From NCBI GenBank assembly GCA_020440745.1, contig JAGRNM010000023.1:1-11515 (forward strand): a stretch of 11,515 bases of DNA, written 5' to 3'. This DNA comes from Deltaproteobacteria bacterium (lineage in GTDB: Bacteria > UBA10199 > DSSB01). This document shows, one piece after another, positions 1 through 4,964 of this stretch; position 1 is the first letter of the stretch, and each line of letters begins with the position of its first letter. A model generated the notes under the pieces. That model was given only the letters and a program-made list of their open reading frames with translations, was not told where the DNA came from and did not search any database. Both the position numbers and the translations under genes were made by a program.

Positions 1-888
1 GCCCACTCCAGCATGATCACGACCTACAATAAAATGGGTACAACCATAATTTTTGCGTACCAAAGCGTGGAAGATCGCTTCTCTTGGACCTGCATAACGC
101 ATAGCCGCTGGGAAAACGCTTAGATGAGTACGATCGGCAGGAAAGTATTTTTCTAAAAGAGTTTCATAACACTGCATTCGCACATCACCAGGAATATCAT
201 CACTTTTGGTTGCTCCCATTAAAGGATGAATTAATAAACCATCCACCATTTCTAAGGCGCACTTTTGCAAATACTCATGAGCGCGGTGAATCGGATTTCG
301 GGTCTGAAAACCTACTACGGTCTTCCAGCCTCTTTCCTCAAAAATTTTTCTTAACTCTTCAGGATCCTGACGACGCTCATTAAAGGAATCATAACTTAAA
401 CGTTTGATTACCCTTACTGGACCAGCCAAGAGCACCTCGCCTTGAGCATAAAGAGCCGCCACGCCAGGGTGGGCTTCTTCCTCAGTACCATAGACTTCTT
501 TAGCCTCTTGTTTTTTGTCGTAATTAAATTTTTCTGTTAAATCCAAAACGGCTAAAACTTGATTCGATTCATCAGCTAGCGCCAGCTTCGTCCCTATCTT
601 TAGTTTTTCTGCTAAGTCTCTAGAAACCGCTAAGGTAATGGGTAAAGACCAAGGTAAACCACTAGCTAATCTCATTTTGCTAACTACCGACTCATAATCA
701 GCTTTCCCCATAAAACCTTCTAAAGGCGACATCGCACCACAGGCGATCATATCCAGATCACTAAGCTGTCTTTCATTTAAAATCACTTTAGGTAGATCAG
801 CTAACTGAGCTTCTAAGGCTGACTTTTCTTCGGCGCTGACCATACGATTAATTAAAGTGCCACCGTGAGGGCTAATAGTCTGACTCAT
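1..888 (-). CDS. sat: ATP sulfurylase (sulfate adenylyltransferase), C-terminus cut off by window edge
   Basis: The product joins ATP and sulfate to give adenosine 5'-phosphosulfate and pyrophosphate in the cytoplasm, the first step of sulfate reduction. I translated 296 residues by hand with no stop; the frame runs off the left edge. Family hallmarks are the early ERQLSDLDMIACGAMSPLEG stretch (about 39-58), the nucleotide-binding QTRNPIHRAH (195-204) with its paired histidines, MRYAGPREA (263-271), and GRDHAGVG (289-296), where the window ends. The layout is that of single-chain Sat, unlike the two-subunit CysD/CysN enzyme; whether a C-terminal APS kinase domain follows cannot be seen. ATG at 888 is preceded by AGGA about 8 bases upstream, and the N-terminus fits the family. 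It lies 43 bases downstream of the helical-protein gene and is probably co-transcribed with the cysteine genes. Its role could be assimilatory or dissimilatory; its neighbours favour assimilatory. Confidence 0.95.
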   Translation of the reverse strand, partial: MSQTISPHGGTLINRMVSAEEKSALEAQLADLPKVILNERQLSDLDMIACGAMSPLEGFMGKADYESVVSKMRLASGLPWSLPITLAVSRDLAEKLKIGTKLALADESNQVLAVLDLTEKFNYDKKQEAKEVYGTEEEAHPGVAALYAQGEVLLAGPVRVIKRLSYDSFNERRQDPEELRKIFEERGWKTVVGFQTRNPIHRAHEYLQKCALEMVDGLLIHPLMGATKSDDIPGDVRMQCYETLLEKYFPADRTHLSVFPAAMRYAGPREAIFHALVRKNYGCTHFIVGRDHAGVG

Positions 889-931
889 GGGTCTTTTCCT
901 TATGAATTGAGTTTAAAATTAAGAACTAAGC

Positions 932-1369
932 TTAAGAAGAAGCCAACTTGTCTACTCTTTCTTTAAGCTCATTAAATTCATCTCGCTTGACAGTTTCTTG
1001 GTCTAAACGCTTCAACTGATGATTAGAAAAGATATACTCTTGTTCTAAACTTTCAAACTTTTGATAAAGATCATCGAAACGATTTAAAGACTCGTTTTTA
1101 AATTCCTGAAATTCCGCTCTAAAATCCCTCATTTCCTTAAACTGAGGTTCGATCATTTGATCATAAAACTGAAAAAGCAGCTTGGTAAAATCAGGCCTAG
1201 CTACTTTTTCATGCATCTCTAAGTATTTTCTTTCAAAACTTTGATCAAAGCTTCTTTTAAAGCTTTTGTCGAAGCTTTTCTCGAAGCTTTTCTCGAAATT
1301 CTTCTGAAAAAGCTTATCAAAAAGCTCCTCAAAAAGGCCTACCGTCAGGGGTTGATTTTTATCCGTCAT
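932..1369 (-). CDS. Unrecognised helical protein with a period-4 phenylalanine ladder
   Basis: I do not recognise this 145-residue protein and assign no function. From residue 13 an aromatic occurs at every fourth position: Phe at 13, 17, 21, 25, 29, 33, 37, 41 and 45, then Tyr at 49. The residues between are mainly Glu, Asp, Lys, Arg and Ser. The residue before each Phe is Leu in the first three units, then Asn, then Ser in the last five. The rest (about 60-145) is charged and helical, and its end (about 125-142) looks like a coiled-coil tail. There is no signal peptide, membrane segment or cysteine, so it is probably cytoplasmic. The start is well supported: AAGGAG lies 6 bases before the ATG. 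It sits between the sulfur carrier gene (89 bases upstream) and sat (43 bases downstream), on the same strand. A scaffold or self-associating helix is possible, but that is a guess. Confidence 0.8.
   Translation of the reverse strand: MTDKNQPLTVGLFEELFDKLFQKNFEKSFEKSFDKSFKRSFDQSFERKYLEMHEKVARPDFTKLLFQFYDQMIEPQFKEMRDFRAEFQEFKNESLNRFDDLYQKFESLEQEYIFSNHQLKRLDQETVKRDEFNELKERVDKLASS
1231..1302 (-). repeat. 12-bp imperfect tandem repeat inside the helical-protein gene
   Basis: Six 12-base units follow one another: 1231-1242, 1243-1254, 1255-1266, 1267-1278, 1279-1290 and 1291-1302. The core on the plus strand is TCGAAGCTTT, and the units at 1267-1290 are nearly identical. Each unit encodes four residues of the form Ser-Phe-(Glu/Asp/Lys)-(Lys/Arg/Gln), so copy-number changes keep the frame. 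HindIII-type AAGCTT sites recur because of the unit. The graded divergence suggests expansion by replication slippage followed by drift. Confidence 0.85.
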
Positions 1370-1422
1370 TTCTTCTCCTTATTTATAGGTTCCGTTACTT
1401 AGGAAACCCCTGCCTAAAAAAG

Positions 1423-1451
1423 CTTAAAGCCGAAGAAAAAAACTAAGTCAA
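1423..1451 (-). promoter_or_regulatory. Possible sigma-70 promoter upstream of the helical-protein gene
   Basis: Read on the minus strand, TTGACT (1446-1451, 5 of 6 matches to the -35 consensus) is followed after exactly 17 bases by TTTAAG (1423-1428, 4 of 6 to the -10 consensus). It lies in the 89-base gap after the sulfur carrier gene, which is wider than the gaps before it. It could give the helical protein and sat their own transcription start. AT-rich DNA throws up such matches by chance, so support is modest. Confidence 0.3.
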
Positions 1452-1458
1452 GCTAGGA

Positions 1459-1731
1459 TCAACCACCAGCAATAGCAGGCACAATAGAAAGCTCATCATC
1501 TTCTTTTAGAATAGTCGCTTCACCGTCAGCAAAACGAATGTCTTCTTCATTAACGTAGAAATTAATAAAACGCCTTAACTGACCCTTATCGTCATAAAGA
1601 CGCTCTTGAAAACCTGGATACTTGGCCTCTAAATTAGCTAAAACTTCTTTCACCGAAGTACCAGAAACCTCTAGCTCCGCTTGGTTTTCTGCTAATTTTT
1701 GTAAGGGAGTCGGAATACGTACTTTAGCCAT
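1459..1731 (-). CDS. cysO: CysO/MoaD/ThiS-family sulfur carrier protein with Gly-Gly end
   Basis: This 90-residue ubiquitin-fold protein carries sulfur as a thiocarboxylate on its C-terminal glycine. It begins with a short beta strand (AKVRIPTPLQ) and ends PAIAGG, so the reactive Gly-Gly (89-90) is exposed at the very end. The RRFINFYVNEEDIRF segment (53-67) and the final VPAIAGG match, from memory, the corresponding parts of Mycobacterium tuberculosis CysO (which ends LPAVAGG) better than typical molybdopterin MoaD or ThiS. The ATG follows AAAGGA with a 6-base spacer and lies one base after the stop of the Mec-like gene, so the two are almost certainly translationally coupled. With CysM and Mec beside it, cysteine synthesis is the likely role. 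A MoaD or thiamine role is less likely, as no moa or thi genes are visible. It needs an E1-like adenylating enzyme (MoeZ/ThiF type) that the window lacks. Confidence 0.9.
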   Translation of the reverse strand: MAKVRIPTPLQKLAENQAELEVSGTSVKEVLANLEAKYPGFQERLYDDKGQLRRFINFYVNEEDIRFADGEATILKEDDELSIVPAIAGG

Positions 1732-1732
1732 A

Positions 1733-2221
1733 CTAAATCCTTTCTGATCTAAAATTCTGTTTTAAGTTTTTTTCTAAAAAATCTTTTTTCTCTTCATCCC
1801 AATAAAAAAGACTAGCTCCATTAGCCTTAGCTTGTGCCACACCAATCACTAACCAAGCCAAGTTAGGATCATTAGGCTCTCCCCAAGGACAGGCCATGGC
1901 CTTGTCTTCTTCACTAAAATAAACTCCATGGTCAGGATGGGAGTGATAAATAATTTTTATTTCAAAATTTTTCTTAGCAGCTTCCTTTTCCACTATGCGC
2001 AATTGGGTAGGATCCATAAAATAAGCCGTCTTGGCATCCCGACTATATTGCTTGGGATCTTTTTGATGAAGATCATTTTGAATATTTTTAATGGGAAAAA
2101 CACCAATAGCTTTGGACTTACCCTTAGGACCTATTACCACCCCACAGGTTTCTTCAGGATAGTCTTTTTCAGCATGATAAATCATCATGTCTAAAACATA
2201 GCTAGAAATTTGCAATTTCAT
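1733..2221 (-). CDS. mec: JAMM/MPN metallopeptidase, Mec-type CysO-cysteine hydrolase
   Basis: In the mycobacterial system the family member Mec cuts the cysteine adduct off the sulfur carrier and restores its Gly-Gly end. From the ATG at 2221 this protein has 162 residues. The JAMM zinc site is complete: a glutamate in PEETCG (23-24), His93 and His95 in HSHP, Ser103 and Asp106 in SEED. The frame could be stretched upstream to a GTG at 2263, adding 14 mostly hydrophobic residues. I prefer the ATG because GGAAAG sits 5 bases before it and family homology starts at the following beta strand. The protein has no signal peptide and should be cytosolic. It lies between the cysteine synthase (45 bases upstream) and the carrier (1 base downstream), the expected partners. 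A general deubiquitinase-like or siderophore-related role is possible for M67 peptidases but fits this context less well. Confidence 0.9.
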   Translation of the reverse strand: MKLQISSYVLDMMIYHAEKDYPEETCGVVIGPKGKSKAIGVFPIKNIQNDLHQKDPKQYSRDAKTAYFMDPTQLRIVEKEAAKKNFEIKIIYHSHPDHGVYFSEEDKAMACPWGEPNDPNLAWLVIGVAQAKANGASLFYWDEEKKDFLEKNLKQNFRSERI

Positions 2222-2226
2222 TTTTA

Positions 2227-2232
2227 CTTTCC
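2227..2232 (-). promoter_or_regulatory. Shine-Dalgarno sequence deciding the mec start
   Basis: GGAAAG on the minus strand, 5 bases before the ATG at 2221. It argues for this internal ATG over the upstream in-frame GTG at 2263, which would add a hydrophobic stretch atypical of the family. Confidence 0.6.
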
Positions 2233-2266
2233 AAAAAAATAAATGAACCAAAACTAAAAGCACACT

Positions 2267-3154
2267 TCAACACAAATACCTTGTCCCCGAATCACACAAG
2301 ATAGTCACCACCACACCCTCTTTTAAATCTTTAGCCAGTTCCAAAGCCGCTGCTACATTAGCACCGCTTGAATAACCCACAAAAAGACCCTCTTCTAAAG
2401 CAAGACGTTCGGTCATTTCATAACCAACTTCAGTAGCAATAGGCCTTACTCCATCCAATTGACTAGGATCATAAATACCTGGCACAATGGAACTTTCCAT
2501 ATGCTTTAAACCCTCTAAACCATGCAAAGCCTCCGCAGGCTCCGCAGCATAGACTTTAATATCAGAAGAATATTCTTTGAGTCGACGCCCTACTCCCATG
2601 ACCGTACCACTAGTGCCAATACCTGTAATAAAGTGAGTAATACGACCAGCGGTTTGTTCATAAATTTCTATGCCAGTACTCTCGTAATGGGCCTGAGGAT
2701 TGAGATGATTATTATACTGATTAGGCATAAAATATTTATCAGGATTCTCGGCTTTAAGCTTTTGACTCAGGCGAATCGCTCCATCCGAACCCTCCATGGC
2801 AGAAGAAAAAGTCAATTTAGCTCCATAGGATTTAGCAATCTCTTTACGAGCCCGGCTGACGTTTTCAGGCACTACTAATTCTACTCGATAACCCAAAGCC
2901 GAACCAATCATAGCATAAGCCACCCCTGTATTGCCGCTAGTAGGATCCATAATAATCTTTCCTGGACTTAATTCCCCAGTACGAATCCCCTCTTGAATCA
3001 TACGTAAAGCAGGACGATCTTTAACAGAACCACCTGGATTAAGAAGCTCGGCCTTAGCATAGATTTCTACTTTCTTGGGCAAATCCTTTGTCACCGAATA
3101 CAATTTGATCAAAGGCGTGTTGCCAATGGCCTGAATGATAGAAGAATCTTTCAT
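2267..3154 (-). CDS. cysM: CysM-type cysteine synthase (PLP fold type II)
   Basis: The enzyme replaces the leaving group of an activated serine with sulfide or carrier thiocarboxylate to make cysteine or carrier-bound cysteine. From the ATG at 3154 it has 295 residues. Visible landmarks are IGNTPLIKL (10-18), the PLP lysine Lys45 in GGSVKDRP, the TSGNTG loop (72-77), GIGTSGT (178-184) as phosphate-binding loop, and the closing CDSGTRYL. The HGLEGLKH stretch marks a CysM/CBS-like subfamily rather than CysK. In M. tuberculosis CysM an arginine after AAEP recognises O-phosphoserine; here that position looks like Ala207, so the substrate may differ. The chain ends at Cys295 and lacks the longer tail of the mycobacterial enzyme. 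A TTG at 3175 is an alternative start; neither start has a clear ribosome site, and the ATG leaves the normal N-terminus. It is 25 bases downstream of the NIL gene. Confidence 0.93.
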   Translation of the reverse strand: MKDSSIIQAIGNTPLIKLYSVTKDLPKKVEIYAKAELLNPGGSVKDRPALRMIQEGIRTGELSPGKIIMDPTSGNTGVAYAMIGSALGYRVELVVPENVSRARKEIAKSYGAKLTFSSAMEGSDGAIRLSQKLKAENPDKYFMPNQYNNHLNPQAHYESTGIEIYEQTAGRITHFITGIGTSGTVMGVGRRLKEYSSDIKVYAAEPAEALHGLEGLKHMESSIVPGIYDPSQLDGVRPIATEVGYEMTERLALEEGLFVGYSSGANVAAALELAKDLKEGVVVTILCDSGTRYLC

Positions 3155-3179
3155 GGATTTTAAGATTAAAGGCAAAAAA

Positions 3180-3431
3180 CTAACCAGCCATCACATTCAT
3201 TTCAATAGGCTCTACTGTTAGTCCGCGAGAACGAAAATACTCAATGGCCTCAATAATTTTAGGCTCTTCAGCCTCTAGTTCTAAGGCAATTAAACCTACC
3301 GAGTCATTCACTGAAGCACTACGAATATTAAAACGAACTTTATACTTATCGTACATGTCACAAATAATAGCATCCGTGATGGTCTCAGTAGGAAAAGTTA
3401 CATAAATTTTTCTTTTAATAATATTGCTCAT
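3180..3431 (-). CDS. Stand-alone NIL-domain protein
   Basis: This 83-residue protein consists of one ferredoxin-like alpha/beta domain of the NIL type, known as the C-terminal regulatory domain of the methionine importer ATPase MetN. It opens with RKIYVTFPTETITDAIICD (7-25), continues with a strand around FNIRSASV (34-41), and a further strand-helix pair around LIALELEAEEPKIIEAIEYF (47-66). There are no cysteine clusters, so this is not the NIL-ferredoxin fusion of the sulfide-to-homocysteine pathway. The ATG follows AGAGGAG with a 5-base spacer, one of the best ribosome sites in the window. It lies 115 bases after thrC and just before cysM. In MetN the domain binds methionine, so an amino-acid-sensing or accessory role in sulfur amino acid synthesis is plausible; that is inference. 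Confidence 0.85.
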   Translation of the reverse strand: MSNIIKRKIYVTFPTETITDAIICDMYDKYKVRFNIRSASVNDSVGLIALELEAEEPKIIEAIEYFRSRGLTVEPIEMNVMAG

Positions 3432-3546
3432 ATTAGCTCCTCTGCTTTTTATTGGTTCTCTATTGGCAAAGGCAGGTTTGTTGTTTGTCTTTTGTTAGTA
3501 TACAGTCAAGGCTAAAGATCAATACTTTTAATAAACAAAATAACAA

Positions 3547-4782
3547 CTAAGCGCCCATTTTTTCATAGAGTTCGTCAAACTGACGAATCTTTGCCTCAAT
3601 AATTTGAGGTTCGCCACACTTACCTAAAAGCACCTCTTGAGTCTTTAAACCATTACCCGTAATACAAAGCACAATGGACTCATCCTTGGGCAGACGACCT
3701 TGCTCAATTAACTTCTTAGCCACCCCAAGGGTAACTCCTCCAGCTGTCTCAGCAAAGATACCTTCTGTGCTGGCCAGCAACTTCATGGCTTCGATAATTT
3801 CTTCATCGCTGACATCTTCACCCCAACCACCACTATCACGCATCACTCTAGCTGCATAAAAACCATCAGCTGGATTACCAATTGCTAAGGATTTACAGAT
3901 AGTATTAGGCCTTTGAGGCTCAAAAAGTTCGCTTCCTTTTTTAACCGCTGTGGTGATGGGAGAACAACCCGTGGCCTGAGCACCATAAACACGAGCGGTA
4001 TTCTTTTTGATTAAACCTAAGGTCTCCATCTCCTTAAAGGCCTTCCACAATTTGGTAATCAAAGACCCCCCCGCCATGGGACTAATAATATGTTGAGGCG
4101 TCTTCCAGCCTAATTGCTCCACAATCTCATAGGCCATGGCTTTGGAACCCTCGGCATAAAAGGGACGGATATTAATATTAACAAAAGCCCATTGGTATTT
4201 AGCGGCAATTTCGCTGCAAAGTCGATTGACCTCGTCATAATTACCCTTAATACCAATTAAATTGGTCTTAAACACCAAGGTCCCTAAGACCTTACCTTGT
4301 TCTAAGTCATGAGGAATAAAAATAAAACTCTCCAAACCCGCCGAAGCCGCATTGGCTGCCACACTATTGGCCAAGTTACCTGTAGAAGCACAACCCACTG
4401 TCTTAAAACCAAACTCCTTAGCCTTAGAAATAGCCACGCTCACCACCCGATCTTTAAAAGATAAAGTGGGATAGTTGACGGCATCATTTTTAATATAAAG
4501 CTCTTTGACTCCTAAGACCTTAGCCAGACGATCTGCTCTAATGAGAGGAGTGTAGCCTACCTCCCGACCGACAGTGGGCTCTTGATCCAAGGGCATGAGT
4601 TCTTGATAGCGCCACATATTGGGAGGACGGCTTAAAATTTTCTCTTTAGTCAATACCTTAGAGATAGCCTCATAGTCATAAACCACCTCCAGGGGACCAA
4701 AACAAAACTCACATACATGAATGGGCGCGACTTCATAGCCGTGCTTACATTCCCGACATTGTAAACCTTTAACAAAAGACAA
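3547..4782 (-). CDS. thrC: Threonine synthase with N-terminal zinc ribbon
   Basis: The enzyme converts O-phosphohomoserine and water to threonine and phosphate using PLP. The 411-residue chain starts with a zinc-ribbon-like module (Cys9, Cys12, Cys24, Cys27), common in one branch of bacterial and archaeal threonine synthases. The PLP lysine is Lys110 in LSFKDR, with STGN at 133-136 as the substrate loop, a glycine-rich SPMAGGSL phosphate loop around 235, and ITGNGLK near the end. The start is a TTG at 4782, justified by AGGAG 8 bases upstream and by the first zinc cysteine at residue 9; no upstream in-frame ATG was found. It leads the minus-strand cluster, 115 bases before the NIL gene. Because O-phosphohomoserine is also a methionine precursor in some organisms, a sulfur-transferring variant cannot be excluded, but plain threonine synthase is the best reading. 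Confidence 0.92.
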   Translation of the reverse strand: MSFVKGLQCRECKHGYEVAPIHVCEFCFGPLEVVYDYEAISKVLTKEKILSRPPNMWRYQELMPLDQEPTVGREVGYTPLIRADRLAKVLGVKELYIKNDAVNYPTLSFKDRVVSVAISKAKEFGFKTVGCASTGNLANSVAANAASAGLESFIFIPHDLEQGKVLGTLVFKTNLIGIKGNYDEVNRLCSEIAAKYQWAFVNINIRPFYAEGSKAMAYEIVEQLGWKTPQHIISPMAGGSLITKLWKAFKEMETLGLIKKNTARVYGAQATGCSPITTAVKKGSELFEPQRPNTICKSLAIGNPADGFYAARVMRDSGGWGEDVSDEEIIEAMKLLASTEGIFAETAGGVTLGVAKKLIEQGRLPKDESIVLCITGNGLKTQEVLLGKCGEPQIIEAKIRQFDELYEKMGA

Positions 4783-4790
4783 GGCAAAAG

Positions 4791-4795
4791 CTCCT
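4791..4795 (-). promoter_or_regulatory. Shine-Dalgarno sequence deciding the thrC TTG start
   Basis: AGGAG on the minus strand, 8 bases before TTG at 4782. With no ATG or GTG at a sensible place, it fixes the unusual start codon. Confidence 0.65.
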
Positions 4796-4842
4796 GTTTT
4801 TTTATAATCAATGAAAACCCACTTGGGGGCCTCCTGTCCTAT

Positions 4843-4856
4843 CCTGAGCTCTAAGG
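4843..4856. repeat. 14-base near-perfect palindrome in the divergent region
   Basis: CCTGAGCTCTAAGG equals its own reverse complement except at one symmetric pair of positions, giving half-sites CCTnAG and CTnAGG. It lies between two divergent genes, upstream of the plus-strand promoter candidate and within the probable thrC leader region. A dimeric regulator could bind there. Nothing else supports this, and a 14-base palindrome can arise by chance. Confidence 0.2.
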
Positions 4857-4876
4857 TGCGTCAATACATAAATAAT

Positions 4877-4905
4877 TTGGCAAAATTTAAGCTTTTCTTT
4901 AGATT
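4877..4905 (+). promoter_or_regulatory. Likely sigma-70 promoter for the outer-membrane metallopeptidase gene
   Basis: TTGGCA (4877-4882, 5 of 6 to the -35 consensus) and TAGATT (4900-4905, 4 of 6 to the -10 consensus) are separated by the ideal 17 bases. Transcription would begin near 4912 and leave a leader of about 50 bases before the TTG at 4965. No equally good candidate was found on the minus strand for thrC. Confidence 0.45.
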
Positions 4906-4910
4906 AAAAA

Positions 4911-4931
4911 ACTTAAATCTGCCTTTTAAGT
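4911..4931. repeat. 7-base perfect inverted repeat in the gene leader
   Basis: ACTTAAA (4911-4917) and TTTAAGT (4925-4931) pair perfectly around a 7-base loop. On the plus strand the hairpin would lie at the start of the leader RNA. On the minus strand it is followed by a run of T and looks like a weak terminator, but with only one G-C pair it is unlikely to stop transcription well. It may be an operator or chance. Confidence 0.25.
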
Positions 4932-4951
4932 CCAAAAAATCATTAACTAAA

Positions 4952-4956
4952 AAGGA
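4952..4956 (+). promoter_or_regulatory. Shine-Dalgarno sequence deciding the TTG start at 4965
   Basis: AAGGA lies 8 bases before TTG at 4965. The next in-frame ATG (residue 56) would remove the signal peptide, so the TTG is the credible start. Confidence 0.6.
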
Positions 4957-4964
4957 CTCAAGCC

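Noticed and set aside
1395..1420. Possible terminator between the sulfur carrier and helical-protein genes
   Set aside because: The only stem (TTAGG with CCTAA) is 5 base pairs and is not followed by a T run on the transcribed strand.
1928..2194. Plus-strand open frame of 88 residues opposite mec
   Set aside because: Antisense shadow of a gene with a complete JAMM site; its hydrophobic composition simply reflects the reversed codons.
2522..2878. Plus-strand open frame opposite cysM
   Set aside because: Antisense shadow of a conserved enzyme; no ribosome site and no recognisable domain.
1459..3154. Genetic code with TGA reassigned, suggested by the open frame past the cysM stop
   Set aside because: The sulfur carrier ends Gly-Gly-TGA and needs a free Gly-Gly end to work, so TGA must stop translation in this organism.
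3497..3524. Possible minus-strand promoter before the NIL gene (TATACT at 3497-3502)
   Set aside because: The -10 match is 5 of 6, but no acceptable -35 sequence lies 16-18 bases upstream, so it is too weak to list.
3674..3859. Plus-strand open frame of 61 residues opposite thrC
   Set aside because: Antisense shadow of the C-terminal part of threonine synthase, with no ribosome site or recognisable domain.
4783..4860. Possible riboswitch or attenuator in the thrC leader
   Set aside because: The short G/C-rich stretch with a CCC-GGG mini-hairpin matches no S-adenosylmethionine riboswitch or T-box consensus that I could recall, and forms no larger paired structure by eye.
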